Shown: piece by piece, positions 1 to 10,600 of the stretch | Layout: each line of letters opens with the position of its first letter | Numbering within the stretch: position 1 is the first letter of the stretch | Assembly: GCA_029555965.1 (NCBI GenBank) | Contig: JAKQHY010000226.1 | Span: forward strand, 1 to 33,452 | Reading direction: 5' to 3' | Length of the DNA stretch: 33,452 nucleotides | Origin: Chloroflexota bacterium | Lineage (GTDB): Bacteria > Chloroflexota > Anaerolineae > B4-G1 > SLSP01 | Program-made: the position numbers and the translations under genes | Notes under the pieces: model-generated | What the model was told of the DNA's origin: nothing | Database searches by the model: none | Seen by the model: only the letters and a program-made list of their open reading frames with translations

Positions 1-617
<617 letters not shown>

Positions 618-635
618 ACCATTCTCCCTTAAAGT

Positions 636-708
636 AAAGAGTAATGAGAAATGGGAAATGAGAAACAGATCACTCGTTACTCATGTCTCATTACTCATTT
701 CTGATTTC
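636..708. repeat. Heptad repeat hairpin (element A)
   Basis: The spacer between permease and ATPase genes is built of 7-base units: AATGAGA, AATGGGA, AATGAGA on the left and TACTCAT, GTCTCAT, TACTCAT on the right. The right arm is an imperfect reverse complement of the left, so the transcript can fold into a long weak hairpin. Same architecture as the elements near 6140, 7480, 15180 and 17207, with different unit sequence. Confidence 0.75.
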
Positions 709-718
709 CAAAATCCCC

Positions 719-1915
719 CTAGTCCCGAATGACGGACGTTTGCGCCAACCGGTCATGCCATATCTGACCGCCCAGAGAGGGCAGCAGGCCGAACAAACTC
801 AGACCGGGTAAGGGAAGTAGGGCTACGACCAGCCGTTTGATAGCCGCGCCCCAGGTCAGGAACGCGCCCTCGGCGTTGACCAGGCGCAGGCCCACCGCCA
901 TCATCCCGGGCGTACGGCCAAAACGCACCCATCCAAACAGGGTGTACGCGACCATCACCACCCCCATAAGGCCCAGCAGGATGACGCCCACGGCCAGGTC
1001 CGGCAGGAACAACGCGATCCCTTGCACCAGTCCGTATACAATCAAGCCGATAAAATCCAGTACGACCAGATCGAGCAACACGCCGGCCAACCGGTGCATT
1101 AACCCCACCGGCTCTTCTTTGTTCTGGCGGGACATCCCCACCTCAATGTAGTACACCGCGCGCGAGAACATCAACGTCATCAACAGGTACACCAGGGCGA
1201 CGAGGGTGTACGTCTCAAAATAAGCGAACGTCCGCGAGGCGTATTCCCGTCCCCGGCGCAGCAGGTCCGAAATTGCCAGCACCGACACCAGCGACGAGTC
1301 CTTGAGCATCGCAATGAACTCGTTGCCGACCGGCGGCAGGATGACGCGGATCGCTTGCGGGATGATGATGTAGCGCATCGCCTGCCCCCGACTCAGGCCG
1401 AGCGCGCGCGCGGCCTCCATCTGGCCTTTGGGGATGGATTGGATGCCCGCGCGGAACGTTTCTCCAATGTAAGCGCCGTAGCAGATGGTCAGGCCCAACA
1501 CGGCGGACACGTGCGGCCCCAATTTGATGAAGCGCGACAGAGCGTAATAAATCCAGAAGAGCTGCGCCAGCAGGGGGATGCCGCGAATCACCTCGACGTA
1601 GAGCGACGCCAGGGTGTTGATCCACGGTGTGTGCGACGTGCGGCCCAGTCCGGCCAACAGCCCGAACAGCAGCGCAAAGGTCATCGAAACGATGGTGATT
1701 TGGAAGGTGATGACCAGGCCGTCACCGATGAATACCACAATTTCCCGATAAGGATCAGGCTTGAGGAGCACCGCGCCGACGATAAACACTAACGCCACAA
1801 TGACCGCCATCCACCACGCGATCAACAAATTGCGCTCGCGGGGGATAGCGGCGCTATCATCCCGCCACACACGGGCGCCGGGCGGCGCCGTAGTTTTCAG
1901 GTCTTTGTCTTTCAT
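719..1915 (-). CDS. Amino-acid ABC permease fused to RDD domain
   Basis: Inner-membrane permease of the HisM/GlnP type with an extra C-terminal domain. Residues about 60-265 form the permease: several TM helices and the EAA loop EAARALGLSRGQAM at 167-180 followed by IIIPQAIR, the site that contacts the ATPase. Residues about 272-398 match the RDD pattern: an arginine and aspartate in RLAGVLLD (275-282), two further TM segments, GRTPGMMAVGLRLVN (333-346) and the closing HDRLAQTSV (387-395). Typical permeases of this family are 215-280 residues; this one is 398, which the added domain explains. Start ATG has an AAGGAGAGGGG site upstream. It lies between the SBP and ATPase genes on the same strand. 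The role of the RDD part is unknown. Confidence 0.93.
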   Translation of the reverse strand: MKDKDLKTTAPPGARVWRDDSAAIPRERNLLIAWWMAVIVALVFIVGAVLLKPDPYREIVVFIGDGLVITFQITIVSMTFALLFGLLAGLGRTSHTPWINTLASLYVEVIRGIPLLAQLFWIYYALSRFIKLGPHVSAVLGLTICYGAYIGETFRAGIQSIPKGQMEAARALGLSRGQAMRYIIIPQAIRVILPPVGNEFIAMLKDSSLVSVLAISDLLRRGREYASRTFAYFETYTLVALVYLLMTLMFSRAVYYIEVGMSRQNKEEPVGLMHRLAGVLLDLVVLDFIGLIVYGLVQGIALFLPDLAVGVILLGLMGVVMVAYTLFGWVRFGRTPGMMAVGLRLVNAEGAFLTWGAAIKRLVVALLPLPGLSLFGLLPSLGGQIWHDRLAQTSVIRD

Positions 1916-2057
1916 CGCCCCTCTCCTTGATGCTCCCCAACCAGTTCAACGGATTCGGCGGGGACTTTATTCGCTGAAATCCAGCCAATTCCCCGCCGTA
2001 GCAGCCAGTTCGCCCCCTCAGGCACTGACCGCTGGCGTTACCGCCCAATCAAGGTGA

Positions 2058-2079
2058 AGACGCCCCCGGCGGGGCGTCT
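2058..2079. other. GC-rich hairpin between SBP and permease genes
   Basis: A perfect 9-base stem (AGACGCCCC/GGGGCGTCT) with a CGGC loop lies 140 bases before the permease start in the transporter transcript. No T run follows on either strand, so it is not a classic terminator. Stem-loops between binding-protein and permease genes often protect the upstream message and raise the SBP:permease ratio; that role is inferred here. Confidence 0.5.
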
Positions 2080-2100
2080 CCAGTGCTCCTCTGAAAATAG

Positions 2101-2160
2101 CCACAGAGGGCACAGAGTTCACAGAGAAAACCCTTTGTGTCCTTCGTGTCCTTTGTGGTG
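2101..2160. repeat. Nonad repeat hairpin (CACAGAG type)
   Basis: Two arms of 9-base units: CCACAGAGG, GCACAGAGT, TCACAGAG on the left and CTTTGTGTC, CTTCGTGTC, CTTTGTGG on the right, nearly reverse complementary with a short A/C-rich loop. It occupies the 336-base gap 1916-2251 between SBP and permease. The rest of that gap shows only the GC hairpin at 2058-2079. Related elements with a 9-base period occur at 18080-18200, 19116-19144 and 20190-20270. Confidence 0.75.
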
Positions 2161-2251
2161 AAAATTTTCATCCAACCGCTGGTGAACCGCCGGTTAATGA
2201 TGAATTCCCAGAAACCATCGAATCCGAGCGAAGATTAGCGTGTCGGTCGCC

Positions 2252-3001
2252 TTACCGCAACCATTGATCTTCAAGCTGTTTATCCACACCTTTATCCTGG
2301 ACGGCCTTCAACCCCTTGTTGATCAACGCCAACAGGTCTGCATTGCCTTTCTGCACCAGGATGCCATATTGTTCATCGGTGAATGGATCGCCGACGATCT
2401 TGAGCTTGGCCTTGTATTCCTCGCGCTGCAAAGCGTAGTCCGCCGCCACGGGCGTATCGCAGACCAGCGCGTCAATCCGGCCAGCGACCAGGTCTTCAAA
2501 GGCCAGGCCGATTTCGTCGTATTCCTTGAGCGTCACGCCCTCCATCTTTTGCAAGGCGAACGCGCCGGTGGTGCTGAGCTGCGCGCCGACAGTGTGCCCT
2601 GTCAACGTATCCGGGCCGGCGATGGCGCTATCGGCCCCGGTCACGACGATCTGACCGGCGTTGATGTACGGCTCGGAGAAGTCGTACTCCTGCTTGCGCT
2701 CGTCGGTGATCGTGACCGAAGAAATCACGGCGTCGTACTCGCCCGCCGCCAGCCCGGCAAAAATACCATCCCAGGCGACGTTCTTGAACTCGACCTCGAA
2801 GCCGGCCTCTTTTGCAATGGCTTTCATCAAGTCAATATCGTAGCCCACGATGGCCTTGTTCGTATCCACAAACTCCATCGGCGGCCAGGTGGCGTCCGTC
2901 GCCACGACCACTTTCTTCCCCTGGTTCTGACATCCCCCCAACAGACCAGAGGTCAATATCAATACAACCAACAGCAACAAACTTGCCTTTCGGGTACTCA
3001 T
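2252..3001 (-). CDS. Amino-acid ABC transporter substrate-binding lipoprotein
   Basis: Extracytoplasmic solute-binding protein of family 3 (SBP_bac_3), which captures a polar amino acid and delivers it to the permease. Residues 1-24 are a lipoprotein signal with lipobox LLGGC (Cys24 is the lipidated residue). The mature part has the family landmarks ATWPPMEF, VGYDIDLMKAIAKEAG, WDGIFAGLAAGEYDAVISSVTITDERK and FSEPYINAGQ, and a C-terminal VDKQLEDQWL. At 249 residues it has the normal length. An AGGAGGAG site sits 7 bases before the ATG. It is first in a minus-strand operon with permease and ATPase, behind a good sigma-70-like promoter. Substrate identity cannot be read from the sequence; glutamine, cystine or basic amino acids are all possible. 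Confidence 0.95.
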   Translation of the reverse strand: MSTRKASLLLLVVLILTSGLLGGCQNQGKKVVVATDATWPPMEFVDTNKAIVGYDIDLMKAIAKEAGFEVEFKNVAWDGIFAGLAAGEYDAVISSVTITDERKQEYDFSEPYINAGQIVVTGADSAIAGPDTLTGHTVGAQLSTTGAFALQKMEGVTLKEYDEIGLAFEDLVAGRIDALVCDTPVAADYALQREEYKAKLKIVGDPFTDEQYGILVQKGNADLLALINKGLKAVQDKGVDKQLEDQWLR

Positions 3002-3071
3002 TTTTGTCTCCTCCTAAACTTAACTGGCTAATTTTCCACTGACGATGAGGAACGCTAATCTCCAAGTCCCC

Positions 3072-3099
3072 ATTATGATTCTATGTGGTTCAAAGTCAA
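3072..3099 (-). promoter_or_regulatory. Putative sigma-70 promoter of transporter operon
   Basis: On the minus strand TTGACT (3094-3099) and CATAAT (3072-3077) are separated by 16 bases, 70 bases upstream of the SBP start. It is back to back with the methyltransferase promoter at 3112-3140. Confidence 0.5.
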
Positions 3100-3111
3100 A
3101 TAGAGATACAT

Positions 3112-3140
3112 TTGCTCTGTTTCCGGCTTCGTGCTACACT
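3112..3140 (+). promoter_or_regulatory. Putative extended -10 promoter of methyltransferase
   Basis: TTGCTC (3112-3117), a 17-base spacer and TACACT (3135-3140), with a TG one base before the -10 (extended -10). It is 33 bases upstream of the chosen start. A similar TGcTACACTAT sequence precedes the RCK gene at 21627-21636. Confidence 0.5.
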
Positions 3141-3173
3141 ATGCGCCGAGGTTAAGCACGAGAAGGAGTGTCA

Positions 3174-4814
<1,641 letters not shown>

Positions 4815-5131
4815 GCCTTGTCAACGGAAGACGCCTTATGCGCGCAGTGCTGTCATATTTTTCGCGCAGGATTTTGCTCTTGGGTGACGACAGAACAAGT
4901 AGAAAGTGGGAAAACTCCGCCCCTCACCCTCACCAAAATCAGTCGCCTGGCCAGCCAGGGAGCCGATCATATCAAATGAGATTTCTTCCGTGTACTTCTC
5001 GAGGTGAAGCTGGTGTTAACCAATGCGTTTGCCCTCGCTCGATATCTACAAAGTCAAAGCGTAGATGTGGTCAATTTTAACCACATCCGCAGCCTTACCT
5101 GGTCAATCCATTTCTGAAAGGAGTCAAAATT
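4815..5131. other. Gene-free spacer with one palindrome
   Basis: The 317 bases between the methyltransferase and the isomerase gene contain no convincing gene: the short open frames lack ribosome sites and recognisable domains. No T-tailed terminator was seen after the methyltransferase. The only structured part is the palindrome at 5064-5087. Confidence 0.5.
5064..5087. promoter_or_regulatory. Candidate operator palindrome before sugar cassette
   Basis: GATGTGGT, 8-base AT-rich spacer, ACCACATC: a perfect 8-base inverted repeat 44 bases before the isomerase start. Without a T run it is a poor terminator; its symmetry and place suit a repressor site (GntR- or LacI-like), but no regulator gene is in the window. 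The function is inferred. Confidence 0.4.
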
Positions 5132-6127
5132 ATGTCACGACCCATCACCTTGTTTACCGGACAATGGGCCGACCTGCCCCTGGAAACCCTCGCGCAGAAA
5201 GTCAGCGCGTGGGGCTTCGACGGGTTGGAGCTGGCCTGCTGGGGCGACCACTTCGATGTGGAGCAAGCCCTTTCCAGCGACGCCTACGTGCGCGCAAAGC
5301 GCGATCTGCTGGCGAAGTACCACCTTAAGAGCTTCGCCATCAGCACGCACCTGGTGGGCCAATGTGTCTGTGATAATATCGATCGCCGCCACCAGGGCAT
5401 CCTCCCGCCGCGTCTGTGGGGCGACGGCGACCCGGAGGGCGTCCGCCGGCGCTGCGCCGAGGAAATCAAGCACACGGCGAAGGCCGCCAAACTCTTCGGC
5501 GTGGATGTCGTCAACGGGTTCACCGGCAGCAGCGTGTGGGGGATGCTCTACTTCTTCCCGCCCACCAGCCAGGCCGACATTGACGCCGGCTACGCCGACT
5601 TCGCCGCCCGCTGGACGCCCATTCTCGACGCCTTCCAGGCGGAGGGCGTCAAATTTGCGTTGGAAGTCCACCCCACCGAGATCGCCTACGACATCGTCAC
5701 CTTTGAGCGCGCCCTCAAGGCGGTGAACGGCCACCCGGCCTTCGGCATCAACTTCGATCCGAGCCACCTGATCCACCAGTTCATTGACCCCGTGGAATTG
5801 ATTGACGCCTTCCCCGACCGCATCTTCCATGTCCACGTCAAGGACTCGCGCGTCAACCTGACCGGGCGCAGCAGCATCCTCAGCTCGCACCTGGATTTTG
5901 GCGACAAGCGGCGCGGCTGGGACTTCGTCTCGCCAGGTCACGGCGACGTGAAGTGGGACCCCATCATCCGCGCGCTCAACCGTGTCGGCTATCATGGCCC
6001 GCTCTCCATCGAGTGGGAAGACAGCGGCATGGATCGGGACTTCGGCGCGCCGGAAGCGTTGGCGATGATCCGCAAACAAGATTTCGCCCCGTCTTCGGTG
6101 GCGTTTGATGCGGCGTTCAGCAAGTAG
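5132..6127 (+). CDS. Sugar phosphate isomerase/epimerase family protein (TIM barrel)
   Basis: Cytoplasmic xylose-isomerase-like TIM-barrel enzyme, expected to isomerise or epimerise a sugar, inositol or sugar-derived keto compound using a divalent metal. Candidate metal ligands are at the strand ends: Glu in FALEVHPTE, Asp and His in INFDPSHL, His in FHVHVKD and Glu in LSIEWED. 331 residues is slightly longer than the usual 260-300. An AAAGGAG site lies 11 bases before the ATG. It is followed by a Gfo/Idh/MocA oxidoreductase on the same strand, a pairing typical of inositol or unusual-sugar catabolism in which the dehydrogenase makes a keto sugar and this enzyme rearranges it. No transporter or kinase accompanies the pair. 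The substrate is unknown. Confidence 0.88.
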   Translation: MSRPITLFTGQWADLPLETLAQKVSAWGFDGLELACWGDHFDVEQALSSDAYVRAKRDLLAKYHLKSFAISTHLVGQCVCDNIDRRHQGILPPRLWGDGDPEGVRRRCAEEIKHTAKAAKLFGVDVVNGFTGSSVWGMLYFFPPTSQADIDAGYADFAARWTPILDAFQAEGVKFALEVHPTEIAYDIVTFERALKAVNGHPAFGINFDPSHLIHQFIDPVELIDAFPDRIFHVHVKDSRVNLTGRSSILSSHLDFGDKRRGWDFVSPGHGDVKWDPIIRALNRVGYHGPLSIEWEDSGMDRDFGAPEALAMIRKQDFAPSSVAFDAAFSK

Positions 6128-6137
6128 CGAGTGTGGC

Positions 6138-6198
6138 GAGTTAGGAGTTAGGAGTTAGGAAGACATCCTAACTCCTAACTCCTAACTCCTAACTTTTT
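6138..6198 (+). repeat. Heptad repeat hairpin with T tail (element B)
   Basis: Left arm 6138-6160 is made of GAGTTAG units, a 5-base loop follows, and right arm 6166-6193 is made of CCTAACT units. The arms are exact complements over about 23 bases, and TTTTT follows directly, so on the plus strand it resembles an intrinsic terminator lying between the isomerase and oxidoreductase genes. It may attenuate the second gene. Confidence 0.8.
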
Positions 6199-6209
6199 AG
6201 GAGGCACGT

Positions 6210-7406
6210 ATGAGCAGTGACAGCGGTGGTTTCACGACAATGGCCGGGGCGAAGGCGACCGGCGCGGCCCCGGAAGTGGGCGTGGGGATGCTCGGCTACG
6301 CCTTCATGGGCAAGGCCCACAGCAACGCCTACAAGAAGCTCCCTTACATGATGTATCCGCCGCCCGCAATTCCCGTGTTGGCGGCGATCTGCGGACGCAA
6401 TGCGGACGGGGTGGCCGAAGCTGCCAGGCGGTATGGCTACGCCCAAGCCTACACGGATTGGCGCGAGATGCTGGCAGACGAGGCCGTGCAACTCTTCGAC
6501 AACGGCGCGCCCAACGCCATGCACGCCGAGCCGAGCATCGCGGCGGCGCAGGCGGGCAAGCACGTCCTCTGCGAGAAGCCGCTGGGCCGCACCCCGGAAG
6601 AATCCAAGGCGATGTGGGCGGCGGCGGAAAAGGCCGGCGTCAAGCACATGGTCGCCTTCAACTACCGTTTCGTCCCGGCGATCTGCCAGGCGCGCGAGTT
6701 GATCGCAAGCGGCGCGCTGGGACGCATCTACCACTACCGCGCCGTCTACCTGCAAGAATGGGTGATGGCGCACTACGCCACCCCGATGATCTGGCGGCTC
6801 AACAAAGCGGAAGCCGGCGCGGGCAGCCTCGGCGACCTGGGATCGCACATCATTGACCTGGGCCGCTTCCTGGTGGGCGAGATCGAGAGTGTGGGCGCAA
6901 TGCTGCGCACCTTCATCCCGGAGCGCCCCCTGCCTGATGGCTCCCTGGCAAAAGTGGATGTGGACGATGCCTTTGTCGCCACCGTCGGCTTTGCCAACGG
7001 CGCAGTCGGCACACTGGAAGCGACCCGCTTCGCGGCCGGGCGCAAAAATCACCAGGTCATCGAGATCAACGGCGAGAAGGGCAGCCTTGTCTTCGACCTG
7101 GAACGGCTGAATGAACTGGAAGTCTACTGGGTCGGCGAGGGCCGCAAAGAGACGCAGGGTTTCACGCGCGTTCTGGTCTCTGAGCCATATCACCCCTGGT
7201 GGGAGAACTGGTGGCCCCAGGGACACATGATCGGCTGGGAGCACAGCTTCGTCCACGAGCTGACGCACTTCCTGGACTGTATCGTCAACGACAAGGACGT
7301 GGCCCCCTACGGCGCGACGTTTGAAGATGGCTATCGCGCCGACTGCGTGTGCGCTGCGATTGTGGAGTCGGCGCGAACCAAGAAGCAAGTAGAGGTACAA
7401 TATTGA
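6210..7406 (+). CDS. Gfo/Idh/MocA family oxidoreductase
   Basis: NAD(P)-dependent dehydrogenase acting on a sugar, inositol or sugar acid in the cytoplasm. The N-terminal Rossmann fold starts near residue 25 with VGMLGYAFMGKAHSNAY; CEKPLGRT carries the EKP lysine typical of the family, VAFNYRFVPA follows, and the C-terminal GFO_IDH_MocA domain contains AGAGSLGDLGSHIIDLGRFLVG, where the Asp/His pair is the usual catalytic region. 398 residues fits the family. The ribosome site TAGGAGG lies 8 bases before the ATG, just after the hairpin of element B. It is probably cotranscribed with the isomerase gene upstream. The first glycine motif is a variant (GMLGYAFMG rather than GxGxxG). The substrate is not predictable. 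Confidence 0.92.
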   Translation: MSSDSGGFTTMAGAKATGAAPEVGVGMLGYAFMGKAHSNAYKKLPYMMYPPPAIPVLAAICGRNADGVAEAARRYGYAQAYTDWREMLADEAVQLFDNGAPNAMHAEPSIAAAQAGKHVLCEKPLGRTPEESKAMWAAAEKAGVKHMVAFNYRFVPAICQARELIASGALGRIYHYRAVYLQEWVMAHYATPMIWRLNKAEAGAGSLGDLGSHIIDLGRFLVGEIESVGAMLRTFIPERPLPDGSLAKVDVDDAFVATVGFANGAVGTLEATRFAAGRKNHQVIEINGEKGSLVFDLERLNELEVYWVGEGRKETQGFTRVLVSEPYHPWWENWWPQGHMIGWEHSFVHELTHFLDCIVNDKDVAPYGATFEDGYRADCVCAAIVESARTKKQVEVQY

Positions 7407-7469
7407 GAGGCCCTGGGTGGTGGGGGAAACGAGCAGGGAGTGATGCGCTCACCTCGCCCCAAAATCGGG

Positions 7470-7552
7470 TGTGACAGAAGCGTGAGCCGTGAAACGTGAG
7501 ACTCGCATAGTAAAATCATCACGTTTCACACTTCAAGTTTCACGTCTCTGGG
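7470..7552. repeat. Heptad repeat hairpin (element C)
   Basis: Units GTGAGCC, GTGAAAC, GTGAGAC on the left and CGTTTCA, CACTTCA, AGTTTCA, CGTCTCT on the right, all in 7-base register and imperfectly complementary. It lies in the 276-base gap between the oxidoreductase and the nucleotidase gene. The rest of the gap shows only the AAAAAGGAG ribosome site before 7683 and nothing else recognised. Confidence 0.7.
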
Positions 7553-7682
7553 ATAACTATGTCTCTGGGTATTAGCCATTCCAGAGAAGAAAGGAGGTGC
7601 AACGCGGCAACAAAAAGACGTAGCCTAAGTTCTGTGGACGTTTTTAAATTTACATCAGACATTTGAAAAAGGAGAATATCGA

Positions 7683-10600
7683 ATGAGTAAGCTAGTACGT
7701 TTGTTAATCGTAGCGACGATGCTGTTGGGGTCTGTCGGCATCACGCCGGTGGCAATGGCTGCTGCGCCCACCGCGCCGCTGGCGCCGGACGCCGCCATTA
7801 CGGTCACCATCCTGCACACCAACGACTTCCATGCGCGGGTGGACGAGTACAACCGCAACGGCGCACGGTGCAAAGCAGAGGATGCCACCAGTGGGATGTG
7901 CATTGGCGGGTATCCCCGCCTGCATACGATGGTAGACGCGATCCGCGCAGAAGAGGAAAATGTGCTGTTGTTGGACGCAGGCGATCAGTTCCAGGGCACG
8001 TTGTTCTACAATCTCTTCAAGGCCGACGTCATCACCGATACGATGAACGCGATGGGCTACGATGCGATGACCGTCGGCAACCACGAGTTCGACAACGGCC
8101 CGGCGGAACTGGCGCGCTTGATTGACGGCGCGGACTTCCCAATAGTCAGCTCTAACCTGGATGTGAGCGGAGAACCGCTGCTGACTGGCAAAATTGCCCC
8201 ACACGCGATCATCACGCGCAGCGGCGAGCCAATCGGTATCGTCGGTGTCACGACGGAGGAGACAGAGAACATCTCCAGCCCTGGGGCTAACGTCGTCTTC
8301 AACGATCCGGTCACCAGCCTGCAAGCGGCCGTGGACGCGCTTGAAGCGCAGGGTGTGGACAAGGTCATCGCCCTGACACACGTAGGGTACGAAGAAGACC
8401 TGGCGCTGGCCGCCGCCGTCTCTGGCGTGGATGTAATCATCGGCGGGCACAGCCATACCTTCATCTACACCCCCACCGTGCCGCTCAAATTCCAACCGCC
8501 AGAGTACCCACAATACGATCCCCTGGCGCCGGCCGGCCCTTACCCCACCGTTGTCAACAGCCTGGATTCCGAACCGGTGCTGGTGGTGACCGCCTTCAAC
8601 TGGGGGACGTTCTTGGGCCGCCTCGATGTCAGCTTCGATGACGCCGGTCTCGTCACCGAGTACAACGGCAACCCGATTTACGTCAGCGCCGAGGTCACCA
8701 AGTCGGCCACGATGGAAACTATCCTCGACAAATACCGACCGGCCATTCAGACGTTGATCACCACGCAGGTCGGAACCACTACGGTGGACCTGCCGATCTC
8801 GGTCGCCGGCGCGCGTATCTGCCGCCTGGGAGAATGTCTCATGGGCAACCTGGTGGCCGACGCCATGCTCTGGGAAGCCAACCAGGCCAACCCCGGGGCC
8901 GGCTATCAGATCGCCTTCCAGAACGGCGGCGGCGTGCGCGCCCCGATTATGGCCGGCGAGATCACGATGGGCGATGTGTTGGAGACGCTGCCCTTTGGCA
9001 ACGCCATCGCTACCTTTGAATTGACCGGCACGCACGTGATCGCGGCGTTGGAGAACGGCCTCAGCCGTTATCCGAGCGAGAACGGCGGGTTCGCCCAGGT
9101 TTCCGGCCTCCGCTATTACTTCGACCCCGTCAAGGCGGTCGGCTCCCGCGTCACGCAGGCAGAAGTTTGGAATGGCACAGCGTATGTCCCGCTCGATCCC
9201 AATGCCGTGTACAAAGTCGTGACCAATGACTTTATGCGCAAGGGCGGCGATGGCTACACCATGTTCCGCGACTACGCCATCAACCCCTACGACTTTGGCC
9301 CCGCGTTGGACGAGGCGTTATCCGGTTACATCAAAGAATTCTCCCCCATCACGCCCGCATTGGAAGGGCGCATCACCGCCCACCCCAAGGCCGACAAGGT
9401 CATCACCCTCCTGCACACCAACGACACGCACGGCAGTTGGGCCGCCGACACCTACGGCGGCGGTATGGCGCGCATCGCCACGCTGATCAAGCAGCAACGC
9501 GCGATCAACCCCAATGCTATCCTGTTGGATGCGGGCGACACCTTCCAGGGCAACGCCTTCGCCTACTTCTTCAAGGATCGCCCCGATAATCCCATTGCAG
9601 GGGGCATGAATTTGTTGGGATACAAAGCCATGACCCTTGGCAACCACGAGTTCAACTTCGGCCCCTCGACGTTTATCACCATGTTGAAGCAGGTCAACTT
9701 CCCGCTGTTGGGGAGCGCCAACCTGGATGACGACGGCAGCTATGGGCTGGATCAGATTGACCTGCGCGACTACATCACGATGACCGTGGAGGGTCTGGAC
9801 ATCGCCATCTTCGGCCTGACGAACCCGCGCGTGTACCGCTATGAGTTGCCCACCAACATTCCCGGTCTCACCTTCCATCCGGCGACTGAGACCGCGCAAT
9901 CGTTGGTGCCCACGCTGCGCGCCAACGAAGACCCCGACCTGTTGATCGGCCTCACCCACGTCGGCTACGAGCCTTACGGCGGCGAAGTAGACAGCGACAA
10001 GCTCATCGCTGAGGGCGTCCCCGGCATTGATGTGATCATCGGCGGGCACAGCCACACGCGGATCAACCCGGCGGTCATCATCAGCTCCACTGTCAACCCC
10101 ACCGGCACGCTGGTGGCGCAGAGCTACCGCTATGCCGGCAACCTCGGCGTCATTAACATCGGGTTCACAGGCAACGAAACCGACGGCTACGAGATCGCCT
10201 GGCGCACCGGCTACCTCATCCCCACCAGCAGCAGCACCGCCGCCGACGCTGATCTGCAAGCCTACCTTGACCCGTTCCTGGCGGAGATTGACGCCTACAA
10301 CGCCACCCCCATCGGCTACACCACCGTCCCACTGGATGGGATGATGGCCTACACGGAGGAAACCAACGCCGCCAACTTGCAAGTAGATGCAGCGGTCTGG
10401 GCGTTGGACAAAGAAGGGATTGATGTAGACTTCCACCTCTCCGGGGCTATGACGAAGCCAAAATACATCATAGCCGATGGTGCCACTGCCACCGATCCCG
10501 TCACGATCACCAAGGGTCACATGTTCGATCTGATGCCCTACGAGAACTCGTTGGTGGCTTTCGAGTTGAACGGCGTGCAGCTCAAGGCGATCCTGGAGCG

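Noticed and set aside
1857..2057. Small open frames in the SBP-permease spacer
   Set aside because: They lack start signals and overlap the permease start; the spacer is better explained by hairpins and repeats.
6189..7400. 403-residue minus-strand open frame
   Set aside because: Shadow of the Gfo/Idh/MocA gene, which has clear motifs and a ribosome site.
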